Assembly: GCA_964428935.1 (NCBI GenBank)
Contig: CAYSAG010000155.1
Span: 1-11,802, forward strand
Length of the DNA: 11,802 nucleotides
Origin: JAADHY01 sp964428935
Lineage (GTDB): Bacteria; Planctomycetota; Planctomycetia; Planctomycetales; Planctomycetaceae
Direction of reading: 5' to 3'
Shown: positions 1 to 6,713 of the stretch, in pieces
How positions within the stretch are numbered: the first letter of the stretch is position 1
Layout of the letters: the number at the start of each line of letters is the position of its first letter
Notes under the pieces: model-generated
The model's input: the letters and a program-made list of their open reading frames with translations, nothing else
Databases searched by the model: none
What the model was told of the DNA's origin: nothing
Position numbers and translations under genes: made by a program

Positions 1-779
1 CCACCGGGCCAGCGCACGACCGTTGGCCCCACGGCGACGATTTTCTCCATGAGGTCTTTGCGCGTGCCGTGTCCTTTGTACGTGTCGTCGGGCACCAGCG
101 CGACTTGGTCGATCCACAGCGTGCCGCCGCCGGCCAAAGTAACGCGAAACTCCGCGTTGGTCGCCGACGCCACGGGTCTTAGCTGCACCGTGTAGCGTTT
201 CCACTTCGAAGCCACGTCATGGATCGCGGCTTCAGCGAGGACCTGGTCGCCGCTCGCCAACGTCACATGGACCGGGGCACGGCCCCAACGCTTCAGGTGC
301 AGCGTGGCCGTGTAGGTGGCGCCCGCCTGGACGGCCAGACCACTCTGCCGAATTCCCCGCTCGCCGTCGACGTAGGCCAAGACCGCAACCTGCTGGCAGT
401 AGCGGCCGTGGTACGAGTACCGGCCGTCGCGGTTGTAGACCGGGACGTTGTTACCCCAGCCAACCTGTTGCCACTTGTCCGAGACGCCGTCTTCGTTGAC
501 GTCGTCCTCTTCGAAGCTGAGGCCGTCGAGCATTTGAGCGTCGAGGCCACGGTGGACCGCACCGCCCAAGTGCTCAAACCCGGCTCCGTACAAAAGTGGA
601 CTGATCTGACCCTCCGTCTTGCCGCAGTCGACTCGAATGGACGCGGCGGTCGGCCTTTCTCCGCGACGAGGCTCGGCCGCCGTTCCATTCTCGACCGTCC
701 CGCCGACAGCGGCCACCGTCCACACCGCCAACAACCCTCGCACGGCCACCCTTCTCCAAAGTTTCCCCAGAACGGTCAT
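1..779 (-). CDS. Secreted GH51-like alpha-L-arabinofuranosidase, N-terminal part (runs off the left edge)
   Basis: Reading the minus strand from ATG at 779 gives 259 uninterrupted codons to the window edge. Residues 1-35 look like a signal peptide: basic start (KLWRR), hydrophobic stretch GLLAVWTVAAVGG, then a small-residue cleavage region NGTAAEP. Residues 48-90 (IRVDCGK, ISPLLYGAGFEHLGG, MLDGLSFE) match the opening of glycoside hydrolase family 51, where the usual pattern is ISP-lfG-fiEh and lv-nrsFE. Residues about 100-228 look like an inserted CBM4/9-type jelly roll, including YHGRYCQQVAV, GIRQSGLAVQAGATYTATL and LWIDQVALVPDD. The visible end, TRKDLMEKI followed by PTVVRWPGG, matches the conserved GH51 segment ending in R-(F/W)-PGG. 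Family members release terminal arabinofuranose from arabinan or arabinoxylan, probably outside the cytoplasm here. The catalytic glutamates lie beyond the edge, so activity cannot be judged. The start is supported by AAGGAG eight bases upstream. Confidence 0.82.
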   Translation of the reverse strand, partial: MTVLGKLWRRVAVRGLLAVWTVAAVGGTVENGTAAEPRRGERPTAASIRVDCGKTEGQISPLLYGAGFEHLGGAVHRGLDAQMLDGLSFEEDDVNEDGVSDKWQQVGWGNNVPVYNRDGRYSYHGRYCQQVAVLAYVDGERGIRQSGLAVQAGATYTATLHLKRWGRAPVHVTLASGDQVLAEAAIHDVASKWKRYTVQLRPVASATNAEFRVTLAGGGTLWIDQVALVPDDTYKGHGTRKDLMEKIVAVGPTVVRWPG

Positions 780-787
780 TCGACAAT

Positions 788-793
788 CTCCTT
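788..793 (-). promoter_or_regulatory. Ribosome binding site of the GH51-like gene
   Basis: The minus strand reads AAGGAG here, separated by eight bases from the ATG at 779. This is a near-ideal Shine-Dalgarno site. It fixes the start of the gene at the left edge, whose 3' end is missing from the window. Confidence 0.75.
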
Positions 794-1081
794 GCTTTCA
801 ATACTGAGCCGGTCAAGGAACAAAGTCGCTGGGCGGTCAGTTCGCCCTTCAACCCGGTCCTTTTTGGCTGGTTCCTTCGTGAACCGCAAGACAACGACAA
901 ACACTCCGTCTTTTTCGTCCGCAGGACCGCTAGCACAGGCGGGCATCTCTACACTTTCCCCTGTCATGCTTGACTGCCGTCTCGGGCTGTGGCGAAATGG
1001 AGGCCGTTCTGATTGTTGCAGCGCTGCTGGTGAAAGAAGCGCCCCGAGTCCCGGCTCGGAAGACTGGTCCGCGGAGCGACG

Positions 1082-1097
1082 GCGACTGCGCAGTCGC
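1082..1097. repeat. Perfect 16-base palindrome in the divergent intergenic region
   Basis: GCGACTGC is followed directly by its reverse complement GCAGTCGC. There is no spacer and no T-tract, so this does not look like a terminator. The lack of a loop and the position between two divergent genes fit a binding site for a dimeric regulator. That role is inference; in GC-rich DNA a 16-base palindrome can also arise by chance. Confidence 0.5.
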
Positions 1098-1247
1098 AGC
1101 CGTTGCCAGCAAAGCCTGGCCGGGCGACGTTCCTGGCCAACCGGTAGCAGGTTACCTGAAGTTCCGCGCTGCCGGGAAAGGGACCCACGGGCAGTAACGG
1201 CCGACGCGTTGGGTTAGCCGACGCGGTGAAGGGGACGCGAAGCAAAA

Positions 1248-1256
1248 GGGAGGGAG
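1248..1256 (+). promoter_or_regulatory. Ribosome binding site supporting a GTG start for the propeller gene
   Basis: GGGAGGGAG ends four bases before the GTG at 1261, and its GGAGG core ends seven bases before it. This purine-rich site supports the GTG start. The resulting protein begins with a basic segment followed by a hydrophobic signal sequence, which also fits. Confidence 0.65.
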
Positions 1257-1260
1257 ACTC

Positions 1261-4200
1261 GTGGAAAGGGCACGCTTGAGAAAACGGCTCGGTGAACGAC
1301 GAACGGACAACGGGCGGCAACGACGCAGCCAGTTGCTCGGGCTGCTGGCCGTGTTGTTCCTGGTGTGGCTTGTGACGTGTTGGCCTTGTTCGTCTGGGGC
1401 GGCCGTCGGGCCGACAGACCAAGCGACGGCCCGTGCGGTCCTGAAAGCGGTCGGGCTGGACCGAGGTCTGTTGGTCGTCGTGTCGCGGCAGCCGCTGCTC
1501 GGAGTTTCGCTGGCGACGGAACAGCCACGCCTGCTGGTGCACCAAATCGTGCTCGACGCCGGGGCCGCCGAGCAAGCTCGACGAGCGGCCCGCAAAGAGG
1601 GTCTGGGGATTCGTCGGTTGGCCGTTGAGGTTCGACCGGCCGAGCGAATTCCCGAGGCAGACAACTTGGCGGACGGGATTGTTCTGGACGGCACGCTGGA
1701 GGTGGAGCAGCGTGAGCGTCTTGTTGCGGACGCGCTTCGGGCTGTCCGCCCGCAGGGCGTCGTGTTGGTTTCGACGGCAAACGCTGGTCCGGAGGCGGTG
1801 GCGGCCTGGCAGAAGGCGGCAAAGGCCGCTGGAGCCGAGAAGGCAGAGACGGTTGACGTGGACGGGCAAGGGTTTCTGCGACTGGTCAAGGCTCGGTTGG
1901 CTGGAGCGGGCCAGTGGTCGCACTGGGAACACGGCCCGGACAACAACCCGCTTTCCGAGGACCAGGTCGTGCGGGCTCCTTACCTGACCCAGTTCTTGGC
2001 CGAGCCGCTTTACATTGGCATGCCGGCCGTGACGGTCGCCGCCGGCGGACGAACGTTCCTGGCCATCGGTCACATTGCTCACCACCCGCGGGAGTGGGAC
2101 ACGCTGCAATGGCTCATTGCCCGGAACGGCTACAACGGCAAGATTCTTTGGAAGCGAAAGCTGCCGGACGGCTACCTAGTCCACCGCTCGGCCTTCATTG
2201 CCACGCCGCAGTTGTTCTACATGATCGACGGCGACGGCTGTCTGCTGCTCGACCCTCAGACCGGTGAGGAACGCGGACGGGTGACGGTTCCCGGTGTGGA
2301 GGGTCAGTGGAAATGGATGGCTTTGAAGGGCCGGGTGCTGTACGTGCTGGCTGGTCCGCCCGACCCGCCGGCTCAGCCAATGCACGGCAACCGTGAGTTC
2401 GGCGGTTGGAGCTGGGCGGACATGAGTCCCGGCTACTACGCTCAACCGCACGTGCCGTGGGGCTTTGGCAACGTTCTGGCTGCGTACGACCTGGACAAGA
2501 AAAAGACGCTGTGGACCCACTCGGTCGACGAGGGGTTGATCGATTCACGAGCCATGGCCATTGGGGAGGACCGCGTTTTCTTCTACTGCGTCAATCGGTT
2601 TCTTCGGTGCGTCGACCGGTTCACGGGCAAGGAGATTTGGACCAACCGGGAACGGCGGACCATTGAGCTGATTGAGCAGCCGGGACGCGGCCTGATTTCG
2701 ACACCGGGCTTTCGCACGGCTTGCATGACCGTGTTCACGCCTCACGCCATTGTCATTCAGGGCCAGACGCGAATGAACGTCGTGGCCGTGTCACCCGAGG
2801 ACGGCTACTTGTTGTGGTTCAAGCGGAAGGTCACAAACAACCCGAACGCTCTGTACGTCGACGGGCATTTGGTTCTGGGAATTGGTCCGGGCGGAGACCA
2901 CGTGGTGGTCGACCCGGTCAGTGGGGAAGTCGTCGAGAACCTGCATTTTCGGAAGCGAGCGTGCACGCGGCTGACGGGCTGCCCGGACTCGTTGTTCGTG
3001 CGCGGCGAGGGGCTGCTCCGTTACGACCGTCGGAAGAAAAAGGTGTTCATCGACGGAGCGGCTCGGCCGGGCTGCAACGACGGAGCCATTGCGGCCAACG
3101 GCCTGTTGTACCTGGGACCTTGGCAGTGCGACTGCAACTTGTCGCTCATCGGTGCCGTCGCCAAGTGCTCGGCTGGCGAGTTTCGGATCGACCGGCTGGG
3201 TGCGCGCCAGGACCGGGTCGAACAATTGGGCTCGCCGAACGAGCCCGTGCGGCCGCTGGAGGTGACGCCGGAAGACTGGCCGACGTACCGAGCGAATGTC
3301 GCGCGTTCGGCCAGCTCTTCCGTTCGTGTTCGACCGGGGCTGCGTTTGGCCTGGCAGTGGACTCCGCCCACTCGCTTCGCTCCAACGCCCCCGACGGCCG
3401 CTGGAGGACTGGTGTTTGTCGGCGGAGACGACGGGCGCGTGCGTGCGCTCAAGGCGGCAGACGGAGCGGTTGAGTGGGAGTACGAAACATGGAGTCCAAT
3501 CAAGATGCCGCCGACGATTTGGGACGGACGGGCGCTGTTTGGAGCGGGTGACGGGTACGTTTACTGCCTCGAGGCGGCGACGGGCCGGCCCCTGTGGCGC
3601 TTCCAGGCCGCTCCCACCGACCGCCACATTTTCTTCTACGGAACGCTCAGCTCGACTTGGCCCGTCCACACCGGCGTGTTGGTGAAAGACGGAGTGGCCT
3701 ACTTCGCGGCCGGAATCATCGACTCGGACGGCACCGCCGTTTACGCCATCGACGCTCGCACCGGCCAAGTCAAGTGGCAAAACCTCTCTTGCGGGTACCT
3801 GAACGAGGAGCTGCGGAAGGGCGTCAGCGCCCAGGGAAATTTGACCGTGCACGAGCAGACGCTGCTCCTGGCCGGCGGCAACCAGGTCTCGCCGGCACCG
3901 TTCTCGCTGGACACCGGCCGCTGTCTGGCCGGCCCGATTCGGCAGGGCCAGCCGAAAGCGAACAACGGTTGCTTCGTCGGCGTGCTGTGGGGGCAGTACG
4001 TCGTGCAGGGCGGGCGTTTGTTCCACTCGGCTCCGGAAGCCGTGGCCACGAAGGGCTTCTTCGACGTCTACGTGAACGGCCGAAAGGTGACGCTGAACTA
4101 CGGCGGTGTGCCGCCGGTTTGGGACGACCAGCACCTGGTCCTGGTGAATTTCAGGCACGGCAAGCTGACGTGTTTGTCGACCGACGCCGTTCGGCGGGCT

Positions 4201-4617
4201 TTGGAAAACTGGACCCCGAACCGACGGCGACGCCGTCCGGCCGCACAGCGTTTCGCCCTGGTGCAGGCGCTGCAGCGCGTCCACAGCACTCTGTGGCAGA
4301 CCGACCTGGGCGGGCCGAACCAGTTCGAGGTCGTTTCGCTGGCTCTCTGCCCGAACGCCGTCGTGGCCGTCGTGCAGCAGCAATTGCTGATTCGAGCCCG
4401 GCCGCAGTGGTTCTTGACGCTGGTGAACCCGCAAAACGGTTCTCTAATGCAACGAGTCGAGCTGCCTGGAGAACCGTTGCCCGAAGGCTTGCTGGTGGAC
4501 CGCGACGGACGGGTGGTCGTCGTCCTGACGGACGGGCGAGTGCTGTGTTTCGTGTCGGCAGGTCCGGCACCCGCTCGCCGCCTTCGTTCGTCGGCTCCCA
4601 GGGGCGGACGACGCTGA
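1261..4617 (+). CDS. Large secreted PQQ-like beta-propeller protein with a degenerate methyltransferase-like N-terminal domain
   Basis: The protein has 1118 residues. Residues 1-48 form a long basic start (RRSQ at 21-24) and the hydrophobic core LLGLLAVLFLVWLV of a signal peptide or anchor; the likely cleavage region is SSGAA. Residues about 53-215 resemble a class I SAM-methyltransferase fold: a GLLVVV strand, VLDAGAAEQARRAA, a PEADNLADGIVLDG segment and LRAVRPQGVVLVS. The glycine-rich SAM loop is absent. Residues 219-240 carry WSHWEHGPDNNPLSED, then propeller strands such as GYNGKILWKRKLP and DPQTGEERG. Residues 604-630 hold a Cys-rich CNDGAIAANGLLYLGP and CDC motif. A second PQQ-like unit starts at DWPTYRANVARSAS (672 on), with repeats GGDDGRVRALKAADGAVEWEYE, GDGYVYCLEAATGRPLWRF and TAVYAIDARTGQVKWQ. 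Enzymatic activity and PQQ binding are unproven; a structural or BamB-like role is equally possible. The gene stands alone and converges on its right neighbour. Confidence 0.85.
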   Translation: MERARLRKRLGERRTDNGRQRRSQLLGLLAVLFLVWLVTCWPCSSGAAVGPTDQATARAVLKAVGLDRGLLVVVSRQPLLGVSLATEQPRLLVHQIVLDAGAAEQARRAARKEGLGIRRLAVEVRPAERIPEADNLADGIVLDGTLEVEQRERLVADALRAVRPQGVVLVSTANAGPEAVAAWQKAAKAAGAEKAETVDVDGQGFLRLVKARLAGAGQWSHWEHGPDNNPLSEDQVVRAPYLTQFLAEPLYIGMPAVTVAAGGRTFLAIGHIAHHPREWDTLQWLIARNGYNGKILWKRKLPDGYLVHRSAFIATPQLFYMIDGDGCLLLDPQTGEERGRVTVPGVEGQWKWMALKGRVLYVLAGPPDPPAQPMHGNREFGGWSWADMSPGYYAQPHVPWGFGNVLAAYDLDKKKTLWTHSVDEGLIDSRAMAIGEDRVFFYCVNRFLRCVDRFTGKEIWTNRERRTIELIEQPGRGLISTPGFRTACMTVFTPHAIVIQGQTRMNVVAVSPEDGYLLWFKRKVTNNPNALYVDGHLVLGIGPGGDHVVVDPVSGEVVENLHFRKRACTRLTGCPDSLFVRGEGLLRYDRRKKKVFIDGAARPGCNDGAIAANGLLYLGPWQCDCNLSLIGAVAKCSAGEFRIDRLGARQDRVEQLGSPNEPVRPLEVTPEDWPTYRANVARSASSSVRVRPGLRLAWQWTPPTRFAPTPPTAAGGLVFVGGDDGRVRALKAADGAVEWEYETWSPIKMPPTIWDGRALFGAGDGYVYCLEAATGRPLWRFQAAPTDRHIFFYGTLSSTWPVHTGVLVKDGVAYFAAGIIDSDGTAVYAIDARTGQVKWQNLSCGYLNEELRKGVSAQGNLTVHEQTLLLAGGNQVSPAPFSLDTGRCLAGPIRQGQPKANNGCFVGVLWGQYVVQGGRLFHSAPEAVATKGFFDVYVNGRKVTLNYGGVPPVWDDQHLVLVNFRHGKLTCLSTDAVRRALENWTPNRRRRRPAAQRFALVQALQRVHSTLWQTDLGGPNQFEVVSLALCPNAVVAVVQQQLLIRARPQWFLTLVNPQNGSLMQRVELPGEPLPEGLLVDRDGRVVVVLTDGRVLCFVSAGPAPARRLRSSAPRGGRR

Positions 4618-4719
4618 AGGGAACCACCGTCCGACACGCGTCCAGCTCGGCGGCTTGAGCAACGGGGCGGCCGCCGACGGAGTGGGAGGTCGGCTCGGCG
4701 ATCCGCCGCAGCAAGGCGC

Positions 4720-6462
4720 TTACGTTTGCTGACTGCCGACGGCCAGGTTTTCTTCCAACGCCGTCAGCAGCTGGTCCAGGCGGAACGGCTTGTAAAGCAC
4801 GGACTTCAGTCCAGCCTGCCGAGCTTTGACAATCGAGTGAGTGGGGTCGTAGCCGAAGCCGGTCATGAGAATGACGGGGACGTCGCGGATTTCCTTGATT
4901 TTGCAGTAGCATTCGTAGCCGTTCATGTCCGGCAGGCGAATGTCGGCAATGACGACGTCGTAGGAGAAACGTCGGAGCATGCGGCAGGCTTCTTCGCCGC
5001 TGCGAGCGGTTTCGACCAGGCAGCCGAAACGGGCCAGCCGCTCGTGAGCGGCCTTGCGAATGGCCTCGTCGCTGTCCACGACCAGCACGCGCTTGCCGCG
5101 AAAGCGAGGTCGCTCGGGACGCGGCATCCACCGAGCGGCCTGCTCCGGTTCCGGAGCCATCGACTCGCCGACGCGCTGGATCAGTTGTTTGATGTCGCGA
5201 GTCTTCTCCAGCACGTTCTGGAGCCGCTCGCAGACCGCCGGTTCGTGACCAATGTACTTGTCCAGAATCCACGCCACGTCGGCCAAAATCTCGTCGACCG
5301 GCTCGGCCACCTCGCGCAGAATCCGCTCCGTGTTCTTGCTGACGGTCGTCATTTTCTCGACCGCCAGCAGCTCCAGTGTGTTCAGGGCAATGGCCACCTC
5401 GCGAGCGAACAGCTCCAGAAACCGCAGGTCGTTCTCCGTGAAGGCGTTCGGCTTCGGGCTTTCGACGTTGAACGTTCCCAGCACTTCGTCGTGCAGAACA
5501 ATGGGGACGGTCAGCGAGCTGCGAGCTCCTGGTGCTCCCGGCAGGTAGAGCGGGTCGCGCTGCGTGTCCTCGCACAAGTAGCTGCGGCCCGTCGCGGCCA
5601 CGAAGCCGGTGACTCCGTTTCCTTGCGGCCGGGCGTAGAGCACTCGCGTCGCGGCCGACTCCTCCATGCCGACCATCAGCAGCGGGTCGAGCCGACCGGT
5701 CGACTTGTCCAACAAGCGAATCTCGACCGTTTCGAACTGGAGCAGGCCTTGGGTGAAGTGGATGATCTTCTGCTTCAGCAGTTCGATCCGCTCCTCGACC
5801 GACATCTCCATGACTTCCTGGGCCGACAGCTCGCCCAGCTCCAGCCCCGCCTGGTAAATGGCATTCAGCTTCTGCTGCTGAATGACTTCTTCGGAAATGT
5901 CTCGGACGACGGTGATCAGGAATTCGGGGATTTCCGAGTTGCCTTCGAACAGCGGCGTGACCTGGACTTCGTAGTAGCGATTGCTGCCGACTTGCAGACA
6001 GCTCTTCGTCGGCTCGCCGGACCCCAATGCCGTCAAGAACGGAGTGAAGTCGGGACCGACCACCTCGGGCGTACCGAACACCTCATAAAAATCACGGCCC
6101 ACTACGGGGCCGTCGTAACCGCTCAGCCGTCGAAACGCCGCGTTGCACCAGAAGATTCGCTGCTCCTGGTCCAGCAGAGCGAAGCCCTCCGAAACGTGCT
6201 CCAGCACGCCGCCGGCTTCCGCCAGCGCCGCAGCCGCCGCCTGATCGCCCAAAAGAAAAAGCCCCGAAAACTGCTCTTCGTGCAGCTTTCGGAGCCCCGC
6301 CGCAAACGAGTCGATCCGGACGACTTCAAACCGCTGCGAAAGCCTGTCCAGAACCTCGTCAGGATCTTGCTCGCCGCGCGTCAAAACCAGAACTCGACTG
6401 GTGTTGGTCACAGTCACGTCAGGTGTCCAACCCAAAAAAAGAAACCTGAGAAGTGCCGACAT
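4720..6462 (-). CDS. Orphan signalling protein: pseudo-receiver, PAS, GAF, DHp-like helices, C-terminal receiver
   Basis: The protein has 580 residues. Residues 23-80 (RVLVLTRGEQD to FSGLFLLG) look like a receiver fold with the phospho-acceptor position lost. Residues 84-190 are a PAS domain with its PAC end (VLEHVSEGFALLDQEQRIFW, NAAFRRLSGYDG, FLITVVRDISEE). Residues about 205-365 are a GAF domain (GNGVTGFVAATGRSYLCEDT, SLTVPIVLHDEVLGTFNVES). Residues 368-432 form helices like a histidine-kinase DHp hairpin, but there is no histidine where the phospho-acceptor should be, and no ATPase domain follows. Residues 457-573 are a receiver: D463, phospho-acceptor D507 in VVIADIRLPDMNG, T534 and K558 are present, while the second acidic position is Ser464. 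It probably integrates a small ligand or redox cue with phosphorylation by a separate kinase; the output is unknown. ATG 6462 lies close behind a promoter but has only a weak ribosome site. GTG starts at residues 16 or 18 would still keep all domains. Confidence 0.85.
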   Translation of the reverse strand: MSALLRFLFLGWTPDVTVTNTSRVLVLTRGEQDPDEVLDRLSQRFEVVRIDSFAAGLRKLHEEQFSGLFLLGDQAAAAALAEAGGVLEHVSEGFALLDQEQRIFWCNAAFRRLSGYDGPVVGRDFYEVFGTPEVVGPDFTPFLTALGSGEPTKSCLQVGSNRYYEVQVTPLFEGNSEIPEFLITVVRDISEEVIQQQKLNAIYQAGLELGELSAQEVMEMSVEERIELLKQKIIHFTQGLLQFETVEIRLLDKSTGRLDPLLMVGMEESAATRVLYARPQGNGVTGFVAATGRSYLCEDTQRDPLYLPGAPGARSSLTVPIVLHDEVLGTFNVESPKPNAFTENDLRFLELFAREVAIALNTLELLAVEKMTTVSKNTERILREVAEPVDEILADVAWILDKYIGHEPAVCERLQNVLEKTRDIKQLIQRVGESMAPEPEQAARWMPRPERPRFRGKRVLVVDSDEAIRKAAHERLARFGCLVETARSGEEACRMLRRFSYDVVIADIRLPDMNGYECYCKIKEIRDVPVILMTGFGYDPTHSIVKARQAGLKSVLYKPFRLDQLLTALEENLAVGSQQT

Positions 6463-6488
6463 CGCCCGTTGAACGACTGCCTCTGGCG

Positions 6489-6517
6489 ATTATAAAACCG
6501 GCCTGCGCAACTGACAA
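6489..6517 (-). promoter_or_regulatory. Near-consensus sigma70-type promoter of the PAS/GAF/receiver gene
   Basis: On the minus strand the -35 box is TTGTCA (6512-6517, 5 of 6 consensus bases) and the -10 box is TATAAT (6489-6494, 6 of 6). They are separated by exactly 17 bases. Transcription would start near 6482, giving a leader of about 20 bases before ATG 6462. It is the only strong housekeeping promoter I recognised in the window, and it shows that the sensor gene need not be co-transcribed with valS. Confidence 0.72.
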
Positions 6518-6652
6518 CCGGCTCCGCCGGCGGCTTCCACGCCCCTGCCGTCCCCAGCCGCGACGGCTCTGTCCTGCCAGCCACGTCTGGACCACCACCG
6601 CTGGACGGCCCACGGCGAACGGACTTCCGTCGGCTTTTTCGCAGCGTGGGTC

Positions 6653-6687
6653 AATAAACAAAACAACAGACCCGGCGCGAACGTCTG
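6653..6687 (-). terminator. Probable intrinsic terminator of valS
   Basis: Starting about 26 bases after the valS stop, the minus strand has CAGAC, an 11-base loop and GTCTG (arms 6683-6687 and 6667-6671), extendable by two G-U pairs. The T-rich run TTGTTTTGTTTATT follows. The stem is short but the T-tract is good. The nearby promoter downstream also suggests that the transcription unit ends here. Confidence 0.5.
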
Positions 6688-6713
6688 CCCACACGTCGTC
6701 GCACGCCAACCGT

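Larger units (their letters stand above)
780..1260. other. Divergent intergenic region (481 bases) with a 16-base perfect palindrome
   Basis: This region separates the leftward GH51-like gene from the rightward propeller gene, so it should carry promoters for both. I found no convincing -35/-10 pair on either strand. Visible structure: a perfect palindrome at 1082-1097 (arms GCGACTGC and GCAGTCGC); a small hairpin-forming GGTTC...GAACC element near 868-885; GCCGACGCG repeated at 1200-1208 and 1217-1225; and the Shine-Dalgarno sites of both flanking genes. A 63-codon minus-strand frame (967 down to 776) overlaps the GH51 start codon as ATGA, but it has no clear ribosome site or recognisable family, so I do not call it a gene. 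Confidence 0.6.

Noticed and set aside
970..998. A TTGACT box on the plus strand at 970-975 as the -35 of a promoter for the propeller gene.
   Set aside because: At 16-18 bases spacing there is no acceptable -10 box (CGAAAT at best), and it lies almost 290 bases from the start.
1376..1395. A lipoprotein signal at the first cysteine of the propeller protein (LVTC).
   Set aside because: Position -1 is Thr rather than Gly, Ala or Ser, so the lipobox is not convincing. A normal signal peptide with cleavage near SSGAA is more likely.
2791..4434. A 547-codon minus-strand frame opposite the propeller gene.
   Set aside because: The plus strand carries clear PQQ-like repeats and a supported start. 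The opposite frame has no recognisable motif or ribosome site.
4648..4708. GC-rich hairpins between the convergent propeller and sensor genes (CGGCGGC/GCCGCCG at 4648-4676 and CGGCG/CGCCG at 4696-4708) as a bidirectional terminator.
   Set aside because: Neither stem is followed by a T-tract on either strand and the stems are short, so an intrinsic terminator cannot be claimed.
6419..6709. A 96-codon minus-strand frame between valS and the sensor gene, starting at TTG.
   Set aside because: It runs through the probable valS terminator and the strong promoter, and overlaps the sensor gene start. It has a low-complexity Arg/Gly middle and no recognised family.
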